Origin: Sphagnum compactum
Taxonomy: Eukaryota > Bryophyta > Sphagnopsida > Sphagnales
DNA length: 64,000 nt
NCBI GenBank assembly: GCA_965153455.1
Contig: OZ234501.1
Coordinates: 620,001-684,000, forward strand
Direction of reading: 5' to 3'
The notes beneath the pieces were generated by a model. That model made no database searches, was not told where the DNA came from, and was given only the letters and a program-made list of their open reading frames with translations. This document shows positions 20,075-32,800 of this stretch, piece by piece; the first letter of the stretch is position 1; the number at the start of each line of letters is the position of its first letter. The translations under genes were made by a program, and so were the position numbers.

Positions 20075-21384
20075 ATCACTATCAATTTTCCCTAGACTAT
20101 GAATTTTATCATAACAAGATTAATTGGGTGTAAAAAGTCTTCACATAAATACATATATTTCCTAGCCATAAGCTAGTTAATCCAAAAACCAATATTTTGT
20201 TTTGCCCAAGTACTAGCTTCCCAACTTATTCATCTTTTTGAAAACCAAATTGTTCTATCATAAAGTTCTACATGTATTTTTTTTCTTTTCAAATTTTCCC
20301 TTTTATGGCTCCCTCTTTTGTAGTTCTTTGTCTACTAATTTTCCTTTCATCTCAATCTGTTATTTTACTAATGCGTCCCCTTGTCTTGTTCTCAACAAAA
20401 CAAAAACCAAAATGCAAACTGCAATTGAAAACAAGAATGAAGGTGAAGAAATGAAAGAAGCGCCTTCCTTCTTATAAAGGGCTAGTGGAAAAAATCATTA
20501 AGGTTCATTGGTTACTAAAACAACTCTTGGATACTAAAATGTGATGTTCCTTTTTGGATATTAATTTGAAAAATTGGTAGCTATTATTTGGGCTTCTCGG
20601 GTACTACTTCAACAAAAAAAACATGCAGTGTAATGGTTAAACGAAATTATGAGATCCAAATTTCTTATGATCCCCATTTCCAAGATTTATAAAAATCTAA
20701 CTTGTATTTCCTTGGATTCTTCACTGCTGAATTCCTTAAGAATGTTGTTGGAATTGTCCTTGTTGTCATATTCTAATGTCATTAGAGGGTCCAAGCACGA
20801 TAAATTAGATCACTTGTGTTACTTGCAACATAAATGGAAAGTAGACCTTGATGTTATTGCACTTTAAAATATTATTTTGGACAATGTCTAATATGAACAT
20901 GTATTGTATTTAACAGCCACTATTACAATTGTATTTAACAAACACATGTCTAAAGCAAAATTCATTGAAATACCATCAAAGGTCACAATTTCAAAGTAGG
21001 TTACATGTAGATGAAATATTAAAATTTTCTTACTTTCACATTAATGGTACACTAAAATATATTTGTAAACTTCCAATTTTTTCTTATTATTATCAAAATG
21101 CTTCCAAATTCTAATGTAAAAATATGAAAAAACACAATATTCACCAATTAGTTTCAAGCACACTTGATAATTACTTTTATTACATTAAATTCTTCAAATT
21201 TTGTATTCAACTAGCAATAAATTCAATGGAGGCATAGACATTTTTATAATGACACTTAAAATGATTTAAATTTACTTTCTTGTGTTTATGTTTAAATCTA
21301 TCATTGCGTTTCAATAAGATAAGTTTTTGGTTTAATTTACCATGCTCACCCCAAAATATTCTCTAATCTAAAAGGATTTTCATG
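20075..21384. other. AT-rich, no gene seen
   Basis: About 1.3 kb of AT-rich sequence with many stops in all frames. No retroelement motif or repeat stands out. Confidence 0.5.
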
Positions 21385-21616
21385 TGATTAAAAATTTGAG
21401 AAAGTTCTTCCTTCACTTGCAAAAGCTAGTCCTTGTTATTGTAAATCAAAATTCTCAACAATGAAAAACTTGACATTTCCCACTTGCGCAACATACATGC
21501 TAAAGTTCGCATCACTCCTCACAAACTCCATGTTTTTCAAGAATGCATTTAACTTTTGGTTCCAAGTTATTGGAGATTGTTTCAAGCTATACAAAGACTT
21601 GTGAAGCTTACACACA
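21385..21616 (-). pseudogene. Copia I reverse transcriptase, left half of a split gene
   Basis: Minus-strand reverse transcriptase from CKLHKSLYSLKQSP through KFFIV, with the YVDD region deleted. It stops at ...CTTACACACAA (21616). The matching other half starts at 41640 with CACAAGATGTTC. Removing one CACAA rejoins them in register with copy A (HLV then CKLHKSLY). It is therefore the left flank of a 20-kb insertion. Confidence 0.88.
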
Positions 21617-21859
21617 ATGTCGCAACCCCACTTTGGCCAAGTGTGGGGGTGAAGCCCAACACTTGGAAAAGTTGGAGGTTTGGAGTCCTCCGGGACTCCC
21701 AAATGTTCAGAGTTCGATAGCAAGGCCTAAAACACCTTGCATTGAGGTGTTTTCAATACCTTTATGGTATTTTCAAGACTGATTTTAGGGTTCATAGTTT
21801 CCAAGGAAGGAAAAATACCAGACCCTAAGAAGGTTTAGGCAATAGTGAATATGCTAATA

Positions 21860-23265
21860 CCTACAAACCCACATCAAATTTAGGTCTTTAATGGTATGGC
21901 TCAATTTTATAGACGTTCCATAAATTTTTTTGCTTTTATCATGGCACCAATTACCAAGTTGATGAGGAAAATGGAACCCTTTATTTAGACCATAGAGTGT
22001 CAAGAAGGTTGGGATCAGGTCAAGAAAAAGTACATGGAAGCACTAATTTTGATACCTCCAAATTGGTAAATGGAGTTTCATGTGCACACATATGCATCAT
22101 TTTTGGTAGTAGGTGCAATGTTAGCACAAAACCCAACTAGTAAGTATGATCAACCTATAATATATGCCTCTCACTACTTAATAAAACAGAACAAAATCAT
22201 ACTACCATGGAAAGAGAAGCCATAATAATGACTTATGATTTGCATAAGTTCAAACATTTTCTGTTGGGAAACAAGTTGTTGTTTATGTAGACCATATGGC
22301 TTGGTGTACTTGGTATACAAAGCACATGTGTCGGGAAGGATAGCAAGATGGTTGTTGTTATTCTTGGAGTATGAGTTCACAATAGTCTACAAACCTAGTA
22401 AAACACATGTAGCTGTTGATGTTTTATCTAGATAGCTAAACAATTCAAAACCATTGGGTGTCCCAGATTAGGAAGTTGATATGTCATTATTTTCTGTAGA
22501 ACCTATATGGATGCAAAAAATGAAAACTTATTTAGAAACAAGTTAGATGCCAAAAACTCTGAACCTAGCTCAAAAATAAAAGTTAGCCAAAAAGGCATAA
22601 CCTTTTACTCTAAAAGAGGGAATTATGTATAGAGTGGGACGAGATAATAGAATGTGCATATGTTTGACCACCTTAAAAGCACAAATTGTTCTAAAGGAGT
22701 ACATGAAGGAGTGGATGGAGGACATTTTGTTGTGGATATTATTACAAAGAAAATTTTGGATGCAAGATATTGGTGGCCCAACTTTATTCAAGGATAGTCA
22801 TCATTTTATAAAAGCTATGACAACTATCAAAAAATTGGAAAACTAAAAACAAAAAGTTTAGCCAAGTTAGTAACAACACTTCTAGAAAAACCTTTTACAA
22901 AATGGGGTCTAGATTTTATAGGTCCAATCAAACCAGCAAGAAGACTAACATGAAACAAATATATTTTGGTAGCTACAAATTATGTAACCAAGTGGGTAGA
23001 GGTAAAGGCACTCAGAACCAATACTATAATACTTATAGCCAGATTCATGTATGAATATATTCTGACCAGATTTGGATGTCCATTGACCATAGTTACGGAT
23101 CAGGGAATACATTTCATTAATAACACATTAAAACATCTAACAAAATAATTTATGAAACATGTTAGTTCTACTACATATATTCACAAGGAAATGGAGAACC
23201 AGAGTCTACTAACAAAGTCATTGGTAGTTTATTGACCAAGTTGGTTAATGAGAAAGAACTGACTA
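21860..23265 (+). pseudogene. Ty3/gypsy N pol relic
   Basis: Forward gypsy pol with many stops. It includes the end of the reverse transcriptase (NGMAQFYRRSI), RNase H (FHVHTYASFLVVGAML and IIYASHYL), a tether region (FTIVYKPSKTHVAVDVLSR) and integrase core ([30 protein letters not shown] and VTDQGIHF). It runs directly into Copia P at about 23266. Upstream parts are missing. Confidence 0.8.
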
Positions 23266-24138
23266 GGATGAACATTTGTTTACAATTTTCAACCCTAATG
23301 GATGTTTTGTGGAAGACACTAAAAACCAAGGCAAATTGATTACAAAAGGGGAAAGGAATGGACGAATGTTCACCTTGGATGTGAACATGCCTAAGGTGAA
23401 TTCCATGTTATTCACACATGGAAAAGGAGCTGGAGGCATTGAAATTTGGCACAAGCGGGTTGGCCATGTTAATCTCCAATGTTTTAAGCTGATGGAGAAA
23501 CAAAATCTTGTTGGAGGTTTTCCCAAATTTGGAACAGAAGAGGTGATGTTAGAAATTTGTGAAACATGCCAATTGGGGAAGCAAGCTAGGCATCCATTCC
23601 CAGCTCAAACAACTCATGTAAGTTCCAAACCTTTGGAAATGATCCACTCAGATGTGTGGACCATGAAGACAGAATCCATTGGAGGATGTAGGTACTACGT
23701 GAGTTTCATTGATGACCACACAAGGAAGGTGTGGGTCTACTTCATGAAACACAAAGTGTTTCAACATTTTTTGAATTTCACAGCAATGGTGGAAAAGGAG
23801 AAGGGTGTGAGCATCAAGTGCCCAAGGTTGGATGGAGGGGGAGAGTATTTTTCGAATGAATTCAGTGAGTACTTAAAGGAGCATGGAATTCAAAGGAAGT
23901 AATCATGTAATTATTCCCCATAGCAAAATGGAGTTGCTGAAAGGAAGAACATGCACATTACAGAAATAGCACGTGCCATGTTGAATGAGAAGAATTTGCC
24001 AAATTATTTTTGGGCTGAAGCGGTAACAATTGTAGTCTATATCATGAATCGAACACCCACAGCGAGAATTCATGGCATGACACCTGAAGGAAAATTCACA
24101 TGCAAGAAACCCGTTGTCTCACACCTTAAAGTCTCACA
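23266..24138 (+). pseudogene. Copia P integrase fragment (second Copia family)
   Basis: Forward Copia GAG-pre-integrase and integrase, clearly a different family from copy A. Visible are the HHCC finger (WHKRVGHVN...CETCQLGK), HSDVW, RLDGGGEYF (where DNGGEY is usual), and VAERKNMH with WAEAV. A stop lies after GIQRK near 23902. The fragment ends at VSHLKV, where the repeated ORF module begins. Gag, protease and reverse transcriptase are absent. Confidence 0.85.
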
Positions 24139-24331
24139 CCCTAATTTGTTAAATAAAAAGGCCTCGAGCCCTTCTGAACGCAAGTACCACATTGGTTGTA
24201 CTACCTTCTTGGTTTTTGTTGATGCAGGTGAGAACTAGTCATGGCGGATGATGTTGCTACGCCTTCGAATCCTCGAGTTGCACCAGTAGAACAGGAAGAG
24301 CTTGAAGAAGCACCGTTCGACGTGATTGTTT
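24139..24331 (+). repeat. ORF module copy 1 (truncated)
   Basis: About 190 bp closely matching 35432-35634. It starts CTAATTTGTTAAATAAAAAGG, has a pyrimidine-rich stretch ending TTGATGCAG like a splice acceptor, and then ATG at 24241 (MADDVATPSN...). It is cut after FDVIVFQ by the end of gypsy O. Confidence 0.8.
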
Positions 24332-24332
24332 T

Positions 24333-24956
24333 TCAACTTGCCTGGATTCCACATCGGTATCCAAACAGAACCTTGGCTAATTGCTCATCCCAACAATGTG
24401 TGTTGGCAGGAGCAGCGGCAAACACAATTATGCCATGCTTGATGGTCTTGATCATACGCTCGGCCATCCCATTGCACTGAGGCCATTGGGGTGCAGTGCG
24501 TTGGTGTTGGATTGCATAGTCCTTACACATCACATCGAACTCTGCAGCCCATTCCCCCCCATTGTCAGTCAATACGAATTTCAGGACACCAAACCTACAG
24601 ATTATGTCATCCTCCAGAAACCTGGCTGCTGTTCTGGCTCCATGATCAGCAACCACCTTTGCTTCGCACCACTTGGAATAGTGGTCGATGGCCACCAGGA
24701 TATATTTGTTGCCTGACCTAGTCTCAGGCAATGGCCCTACAGTATCTAGGGCAACTCGATGAAAAAGATCACAAATGGGGATACTCTTCAATTGCTCGTC
24801 TCCTGATCGGATGCTTCCTGAGCTCTTCACTAATTGGCACTGTTGGCAACCCCTGATCACCGTTTTTACATCTGTAGTTCGACTGTGCCAGAAGTACCTG
24901 CATCGAATTTCTGCCAATGTTCGTTGTTCACCAAACTGCCCTAGGTCTTCGTGCAT
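24333..24956 (-). pseudogene. Gypsy O integrase (truncated)
   Basis: Minus-strand integrase with a zinc-binding region (HEDLGQF...CRYFW...GCQQCQ) and a core with all three acidic residues visible: VALDTVGP, LTDNGGEW and GMAERMIKT. It is separated from the upstream frame by a stop just before MHEDLG, and the C-terminal domain is missing because the element ends at 24332. Confidence 0.88.
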
Positions 24957-25703
24957 CTATTTTACCAGAGACAGCCTCTCCTCGGGTTTGGGCACAAGCA
25001 GTGTTTTGAAGAAGAGCTTCTGCTCCTTCAAACAATGATTGCTTGCCCTCTTACGAATCCTCTTGCTCTCATCAAGGTCTACTGCATCAGACAGTATACC
25101 TTCTTTTATCAGCATTAGACACTCTGCATCTCGCCAGATGTCAACACAATTGTGCTTCACTCCATGGTCTTCCTCCTCATCGAGTTCTGTGGGGCTCAAT
25201 TCAGGGTCCCCGAACTCAGATAGCTCTTGAGCTGCCAATACCAATTCCAACTGTTGTCGCTTATCGTAATATTGGGGCCTTCTCCTCTTCAGCACCACTT
25301 GCTCTTCTTCATGTTATACTGGCCCATCATGCACTGGCATTGTTTCTTCGTCCGGGACAGATTCCTCCGAAAGTTCCTCTTCTGCTTCAACACCCAGCAT
25401 AAACAGCTGATGGCTGTGGACATTCTTCTGGTGATTGATGCCAAAACAACAGGCATTGTGTCGTACAAACCTTCTGTCCTTCCTTCTGACGCCCATCCAT
25501 TCTGTCTCCTTGCCTGCCATAGCACAGAGAAGTTCTGCTCCTTCTTCAGGTGCATCAGGGTGAGCACCTGTGATGTCTCGGATCTCTTCACCGAAATCCT
25601 CATCCTCTACAGCCAATCCAACTGGGTTCCTGCTCAAGGCATCAGCGTTCATGTGCCTTAGTCCTGGTCGATGCACTATCTTAAAGCTAAAATCCTGCAG
25701 CAT
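24957..25703 (-). pseudogene. Gypsy O RNase H-integrase tether
   Basis: Two frames in series (25314-25703, then 24957-25298), divided by a stop. The first begins FSFKIVHRPG...MNADALSRNP, the typical end of gypsy RNase H. The rest is an acidic linker of no known fold, leading into integrase. Confidence 0.75.
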
Positions 25704-26618
25704 ACCGACCCATCTGCCTCTTCAACCATGTGTATCGGATACAGTCGCTAACCACTCCACTGGTTTGTGGTCTGTTCGTAGGATAAAGTGCTTCATATGC
25801 AAGTACTGTCTAAAGTGCATTATACCCCAGATCAGAGCGTAGCACTCTCCCTCCATCGGATGAAACCTCCTCTGCGTGTCAGTCAAACTTTTGCTGGCAT
25901 ATGCCACCACCCTCTCGAACTTCCTTTCTTTCTGGGACAGGATAGCCCCAACTCCCTTGGGTGACCAGTCCACGTCCAGCCAGAAGGTTCGTCTAAAATC
26001 TGGTCGTGTGAGTACAGGCGCGTCCACCAGAGCTGCCTTCAGTGCTTGGTATGCCTGCTCACAGTTCACATCCCATGCAAATACAACGTCCTTCCTTGTC
26101 AACTCAAACAAAGGACCTGCTAGATTCGAATAACCTTGAATGTATTTTCGGTAATAACCTGTCAGTCCTAGGAAAGATCTGACACTTGTGACATTTTTTG
26201 GAGTCGGAAAGTGTAAGACCGCCTCAATCTTTCCAGGATCAGGTTGTATGCCTTCTCTGCTCACAACGTGACCTAAGAAGGTGATACTCTTAGCAACAAA
26301 ACAACACTTGCTAGGATTGAGCTTCAGATTTACTTCCCTTAGTTTGCAGAGTACTGCATCCAAATGTCGAATGTGGTCACCCCATGTTTCACTGTGGACA
26401 TTGAGGTCGTCCACGAACACCTTCAGAAACGTGCTCCCCAAATCCTTGAAGACTTCCGACATGGTTCGAGTGAACGTGCTCGTCGCATTCTTGAGTCCGA
26501 ATGGCATCACAGTCCAATCATACAATCCAGTTTTGGTGATCAGCGCCGTCTTCTTCATATCTTCTGAGCCATGCGTATTTGCCAAAAACCAGACTGTAGA
26601 TCGAGAGCAGTAAACCAT
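25704..26618 (-). pseudogene. Gypsy O reverse transcriptase and RNase H
   Basis: Visible motifs are MPFGLKNATSTF, the catalytic FVDDLN, FLGHVVS, LGLTGYYRKYI and the RNase H stretch FWLDVDWSPKGVGAILSQ with ERVVAYASKSL. The frame ends at an in-frame TGA near 25719-25721 (VSDTHG stop). It is offset from the upstream frame (26555-28570) by a frameshift near 26580. Confidence 0.92.
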
Positions 26619-28570
26619 ATTGACTTCCCTAGCTGATCAATTACATCCTCAACGAGAGGCATCGGAAACATGTCTCGACGCGTTTGAGCATTGAGAGGTC
26701 TGTAGTCCCCACAGAAACGCCTACTCCCATCTTTCTTCACTGGCAGTGTTATCCTACAGGCATATTCTGAGTTGCTAGGTCGCATTTTACCTAGGTCAAC
26801 CAGAACATCGATCTGCCTCTTAACTTCAGCCTCCTCCCAGTAAGACAGTCGTCCAAGAGATGCATTGCAAGGCGGGAATCCCTGCGTATCAATGCTATGC
26901 TCACCGATGGTGCAGTAGCCCAGTTTGCCCTTGTTCCAAGCAAAGACGTCCTTGTATTTCTCTAGGGTTACCCAGAGTTGTTGTTGCCCATGCTCATCCA
27001 AATCGGCGTCGACCTTGATCCGCTCACAGATCTCCTTCCATCTAATCCCTGACTCAGAGTGGTTGCCCGATACGCACCCCTCATTGGTCTTGCGATCAGG
27101 TTCTTCGGTTCCCGCCTGGGCGGTTTGAAGTATCATTGGGATCACAGAGTCACGATCGGGCTTGTGCTGCTGCAACTGCACTGGCCCAAGTGTATTGCGT
27201 GCGGATTCACACACAGATAGTTTGTTCTCCTCTGCATCAGATGACCACTTAATCCAGTCGGCATAGTCATCCCCATCCGAGTTCTCCTCCGTCATGATCC
27301 CATCAGTCTGCTCTTGCAACATCAGTTTTAACATTGCCTGTGGTCCTTCTGAGCTTATCAGTTCCTCAAACTCAGCATCCATGAGTTCATCATCGGAATC
27401 GCTCTGTTCCAGAGGATTAGATTCTGAGTCATGAAACTCATCATCATCACCTTCATCATCAGAGTCTGAAACAGATGCATCATCACCTCCTTCAACTACC
27501 TTCTGATTTTGATCAGATTCCACATCACCCCGTTGATTGGCAGATGCGTCCTTTCTACAGGTTGCCGTCCCACTCCTTATTGCACCCGCGCTCACTCTCT
27601 GCAGCAGATTGACCACCGTGAGTGGCAAAACCTCCACATGGGTGCCAGGTCCGTGCCTCACCTGAATTAGTCCTCGTTCCACATCAACCACAGCCCCGAT
27701 TTTCATCAAAAAATCCAAACCCAGTAACACGTCGTACCCATCCGTGTCCACGACCATAAAAGTCATAGCACATTGGACTCCCCCAATTTTCACCTGTACT
27801 TCATCAACCCGGCCCAGTGCCCGAGTGACTACTCCCGATGCTATCTTGTAACTCTCATTCCCTGTCACAAGATGCATTATGCCTAATTCTCCCACTACAG
27901 CAGCAGCCAAAACTGACATGGATGCTTCTGTATCCACTAGTCCCTCAATAATGCAGTCATTGATCTCTACAGGTAAGTGCAGAGTTTTACTCTGATGCGT
28001 CTTACTGACGCAGATCCTTCGGAATGAATGGGTTGCAGAGACCACAGAAACCTGATTCTCGGTGGTCTCCGAATCCCTTTTCCTTCTTGCTAGTTTCACC
28101 AAGCTTTCCAGGTGCTCCAGCTCACCAGGAATCATGAGAATAGTCTCCATGGGGGACAAATAGATTTTCCCCTTTATGAAATGTGAGAGGATTTTGGACT
28201 TCACAGAAACGTCCCTGCTCATACTAGCTCCCTCCCTCTCAGCTTCAGGAACTGGTGCAATTCCTCCTGGCGCCACATCGACAGGAGTTCTTCTTCTCGG
28301 CACTCGAGTGTAGGAGAATGCATTCTCATTTCCACATAGCCTGTTGAGTTGTTGTTCGGTCACCGCCTCATCATCAAGCATCATCTCTAAGAAATTCGCT
28401 ACCCCAGCTGTTGATTTCCCATCTTTGGGCTTCTTCCAGCACTTATCTTCAGAGTGTCCAAGTCCTGTACATAAGGTACATTTGACACCACAGTTCTCTG
28501 TCCTATGCGGCAGATTGCACTTTGCACATTTTGGCCGTGCTTCATTTAGCCTCGGACAGGCAGTGGCCAT
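26555..28570 (-). pseudogene. Gypsy O zinc knuckles, protease and start of reverse transcriptase
   Basis: A frame of about 671 residues. Near its start are two zinc knuckles (CAKCNLPHRTENC and CTLCTGLGHSEDKC). A pepsin-like retroviral protease follows, whose catalytic DTG reads DTE (VDTEASMSVL) and whose flap-side LLGLDFL is present. Next is an acidic Asp/Ser/Glu-rich linker, then reverse transcriptase from KRQIDVLVDLGKMRPS to ALDLQSGFWQIRM. The DTG-to-DTE change should abolish protease activity. Confidence 0.9.
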
Positions 28571-28687
28571 ATGGTCCTTACCCTTACAGAGTTGGCATCC
28601 TCCAAAGGCCGTGGAAGAGGATGATGATGCTCAATCATGCGAATTCCCTTTGAAGAAATTAATGAGGGTGTTATTCAGTGCAGTAAC

Positions 28688-29146
28688 CTACTTCTCTACA
28701 GTGCTCTCCGATGTATCCTCCTCCTGTTCTTCTCGAAGAGGTTCATATGGTGTCTCCTCGAGTTCGCTAAGAACTCTTTCCACCTCCGTCGCAGCCCCAA
28801 CCAATTCTTCGATGTCTGCAAACACCCTTACAACGCATAACTTCCGGATTTCTGGCCTCAGTCTGGCTTGGAATCTCCTCCTTTGCTCCACATCTGGTAT
28901 CTGGCCCTTCCGAAACAACTTATCCAGTCGTTCGAAATACCTTTGCACTCTTTCCCTGGGCTCTTGCTTGATGGCATCCATCTTCATTAGGATGTCATCA
29001 GCGTCGATGTTCCCATATTTCTGGATCATCAAAGTCCGTAAGCATGCCCAGTCGGTAGGCGCAGGCTGAAGCCTCCGAAACCACTCCTTCGCACGACCAC
29101 GTAGATTTAGCTTAGCGATCTTGAACATTGTCGGGAACGAGATCAC
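28688..29146 (-). pseudogene. Gypsy O capsid
   Basis: Retrotransposon Gag domain: FKIAKLNLRGRAKEWFRRL, then YGNIDADDILMKMDAIKQ, VQRYFERLDKLFRKG and RLRPEIRKL. A stop and frame change separate it from the zinc-knuckle frame downstream and from the N-terminal frames upstream. Confidence 0.85.
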
Positions 29147-29384
29147 AGACCTCGGCAGCCATGGTCAATCGCTCTGCCTAGTCAGTGACGTCTTCATACT
29201 CACGTCCCCAAAATAAATCGTCCAAGCCTTGTGGGCTCGTCATCTCCCTGAGGTTCTACAACAACACAAGAATGCAACAATCCTCCCCCATAAACAAAAA
29301 CACAGTTGCAGACAAAACTAATCAGAATCTTCGCTTATGTATCTCATTTATGATCACTGCAATGCCAACAAAATATCGTCCGAA

Positions 29385-30015
29385 TCATACAATAAACTCG
29401 GACTGTGCTCCTTCATGTATCGGCCTCAAAGGCTCAAAACTGGACGGAACAGTGGTAAAATTCTGCTCATCCGTGGATTCCTGTTGGAATCTCCATCCTC
29501 CTTCCTGGTCCTGCCAGATTCTCCAGCTGATTATGCGGGATCTGGATCCGCTGTGCTCCACTCGAAGCAGCCGATCTCCCACTTGAAACAAGTCTTGCAC
29601 ACCTGGTATGTACAGCCTCACAAAATGGTTGGGTGACACTTCCGATCTAGGAATCCATATATCCCCCAGTCTCGGGACACTGCGTTGCCTCTCAGCAAGA
29701 TCAGGAGCGACCCTACGCAAGGTAGGAGGTAAAGTAGAAGTTCTCCTGTAATTCCGAGGTCCACGCCCAGTCCCTCGCTCCATCGGCTACTTTCAACCAA
29801 ACCCGTGCTCTAGTGTAAAAACCACTGTGGGCTACCTCCACAGCGATGTCCCCTACTCGAGCTTGATCAGGTTCGATTCCTACAAGTCTAACCACACCAA
29901 ATCCTAGAAAACGTAGAATCACCGCTCCTATCTGTGGACCATTCTGAACAGTCCAGGAATCAAATCTTCTAACAATCTGCTGCTCTCGGATTTCCTCACC
30001 ACTAGATGAAGACAT
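29385..30015 (-). pseudogene. Gypsy O N-terminal Gag region
   Basis: Two overlapping frames (29713-30015 starting MSSSSGEEIREQQ, and 29385-29783). They lie between the primer-binding site and capsid, so they are presumably the N-terminal part of Gag broken by a frameshift. No recognised domain. Confidence 0.55.
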
Positions 30016-30080
30016 GGTCTTTAATTACCATAGTATCTAAGTATACACAGGTTTTACCAAGGTTATACACTCGGAACTAC

Positions 30081-30092
30081 GCTCTGATACCA
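30081..30092 (-). other. Gypsy O primer-binding site (tRNA-Met 3' end)
   Basis: The minus strand reads TGGTATCAGAGC, the standard plant site complementary to the initiator tRNA-Met 3' end. It is a useful contrast with the half-tRNA site of the Copia family in the same window. Confidence 0.9.
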
Positions 30093-30950
30093 AAAAGAGA
30101 GGGTTCAGATTCTAACAACACATGTACTCTCCTCTGTAGACCCTGGTGTCCAAGGTTTCCAGATCGATTTCACACCTACTGACTCCTTAACCTCTCCAAA
30201 ACTCGAACTGCCTGCATTCTCCCTCTGATGCACTCCGATTCAAAGACTGACGGACACGAAACAACATTCCCCACAACACTTGCACACTAATGATATTCAA
30301 AGAAACTCTTGTATCTTATTCACAGCCTATGTACATCCTGAAAGCACAAGCATTTTCTGCCATCACAGGCTCACCAAAAGAAAAAAAAAAAAAAGGTCTG
30401 ATAGTTCCTCAGTGCCTTGCCTTCTCTCTCTCTCTCTTTGATTCCTCCCCTCCTTCCTTCTGCAGCAGAAGCTCTACTGTTCACCAGACACAGCGGAAGA
30501 TTTCTAGCATAGCTAAGCTCCCCTCTACAGAACTCCTTCTTCTCTCTCTCTTTGATTCTTCTCTTCCGTTTACACACTATCTATCCAAAAACAACCTTTT
30601 TTCCCAAAACAGCCTTCCTGATCTTTCTTCAGAACGCCGTTCGTTGCATCCAGAAGCTTCCCCTCCAAATCGCCTTGTCTTCTCCCTTACGCTCCCAAAC
30701 CGCCATTCTCCATAATTGCATCACCGACCCTAGTTATAATTTGGAGCCGCCACTCAGACTCCATACCCATTCAGTGCAGCCGTCATGCAAATCTCTCAGC
30801 GCAACATCTCACTCCAGAAACAGCAAAGCTTCCCATGCAAAAGTAAAGAAAAGGCAGCCGCCACTCAGAAACAAAACGGCTCAATTAACACATAACTTAA
30901 TTTCCCTGATCAGTGGGCGCTCAAAAGTTGGGGTAACCTAATTTCCCATT
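30093..30950 (-). repeat. Probable 5' LTR of gypsy O
   Basis: Sequence between the primer-binding site and the change to very AT-rich DNA. It contains two CTCTCTCTCTTTGATTC words about 120 bp apart and a poly-A run near 30376. With no 3' LTR to compare, both edges are approximate. Confidence 0.5.
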
Positions 30951-32436
30951 ACAATATATTGTGAAAGGCATTAGAATTTGGTTGGAAATATTGCAAAAAG
31001 TTGTCAGATGATGGGGTTTCAAATCAATGTAAAATATTACCGAACAAAAATATCAGAAAAATGACATTTGCAAATTGAATCCCATCATTTCAAAAATATT
31101 TATTTTAAATAATGAAAATGATTCTTGTTGTTATTTAAAAAATGAGTTTGACATGTCGTGTTATATCCATCACATTCATTTTAAATTTTATATCTAAAAT
31201 TTCATCACACTATATTTTGACAATGTTGATGTATTAATTTGCCCCCAAAAAATTTTGAGCTTAAATTAAAATTACAACGGTTCATTCTTTTTCATAAAAA
31301 AGGCGAGGGGAACATTATGCATTTCATTTATAATTTGGTGATTATCAATGTTGTATAAAAAAATACTGCACATTTGATGTAATTTGTGTAGTTCCTTATT
31401 GAATTACGTTTGTATGAAATATGTTTTGCAAATGTCCTTGTATACTCCGATGGAATGCATATGAAATTGCCAAATTATGGATTTAAATTCAATTGATGTG
31501 AATTTAGAATTGCATTCAGAAAAAAAAAACTTCGATTCACTTGAATTTGAATTAGAATATGTCCAATGAGAGTTTTATCAATCCACCTTCATGTACATGA
31601 TTAGTATCGATATTGTAGCCAAAATTGAATTAAATGTTATGAATCCACTTCTTTAATTTGATATAATATTCAATTATAAATTCAAATTATGGGGTTGAAT
31701 TTCAAATTGATTAGAAAGTATTGATTAGAATAAATTCAAAATGTAGACCGTTTAATTTTGAATTTAAATCTTGGTGTTCTATTTTTTATTTTATTTTTTC
31801 ATACAATTAACATTGTTTAATATTTTTTGGAAAAATAAAATAAAATAAATAATTTAAAGGAAACGCACTAAGGGTATTTTTTATGTACACAATAAAACAA
31901 AACTCATATTGTCATCTCAAACTACTTTAGTATTTAATTTTGTTAGTAGTACAAAAAAAAATCTAAAAAAAAGCCCATTTCAAAACATTTGTCACATTCC
32001 ATTTACAAGTGATTTTTTGTTCAAACTTCAATTTATCACATATGTATGGTCAAGACCTTAAAATAAATACCCATTTGTGAAATGAAAACTACCAAACTTT
32101 TGAAATGATTCACTAATCTGGTTTAAATTGTGTGAGACGACATGTGAAGTAACTAATGTAAATTCCATGAAAGTTAATAATCATTTTGTTCATGTTTGGA
32201 GATACATTTGCATTTTTAACACGTCGTTACATGTATTGTCTTTCATGCAAATATCTTACAAGCCACCATAATATAAAGAAAAAATGATTTTTTGGGTTGT
32301 GTTTTAATATACCACACAAAAACATTATGAAAATATTTTACAATTTTGACATGGTTTAGGTTCAAAAATGACCTCCCCTTTTTTTATTTGAAACTCTTGT
32401 TTGATGTTCTATCAAATTTGACCCAATTCAAATCAT
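30951..32436. other. Very AT-rich, no gene seen
   Basis: Long AT-rich stretch with frequent homopolymer A/T runs and repeated ATTGAATTTGAAT-like words near 31470-31770. No coding frame of interest. Confidence 0.5.
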
Positions 32437-32800
32437 GTTCAAATTTGATTGAAGTGGTTATTTTAAAAACAGGTAAAATATCATAAAATTGTTCAAATTT
32501 GATTGAATTATTTTTTTGAAAAACAAGGAAAATATCACAAAATGATTTAAATTTGATTGAATTGGTTATTTTCAAAACAAATAAAATTTCATGAAAATTG
32601 TTCAAATTTGATTGAATTGGTTATTTAAAAAATATATATATCACAATTTTTTGATTTTATTGAATTGGTTATTTTTAAGGAAATAAAATATCATAAAATT
32701 GTTCAAATTTGATTGAATTGGTTTTTAAAAAAACAAAAAAAAGTTCATAAAATTGTAAAAATTTCATTGAATTAGTTTCTAGAAATTACAAAAAATTTGT
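32437..32800 (+). repeat. 54-bp AT-rich minisatellite, about 7 units
   Basis: Imperfect tandem copies of a unit beginning GTTCAAATTTGATTGAATTG then GTTATTTT and AAATAAAATATCATAAAATT. Unit starts are near 32437, 32491, 32544, 32600, 32647, 32701 and 32755. Confidence 0.85.

Larger units (their letters stand above)
24332..30950 (-). mobile_element. Ty3/gypsy element O, 3' end missing
   Basis: Minus-strand gypsy element in the order 5' LTR (about 30093-30950), tRNA-Met primer-binding site, Gag, protease, reverse transcriptase, RNase H, integrase. It ends abruptly inside integrase at 24332, against the ORF module. No 3' LTR is present, so it is a truncated, dead copy. Base composition is less AT-rich than the surroundings. 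Confidence 0.85.

Noticed and set aside
20238-20477. Short hydrophobic and Lys-rich frames
   Set aside because: AT-rich sequence gives such frames by chance; there are no splice or promoter signals and no second copy.
29713-30015. 100-residue frame as a host gene
   Set aside because: It lies between the gypsy primer-binding site and capsid on the same strand, the expected place of N-terminal Gag.
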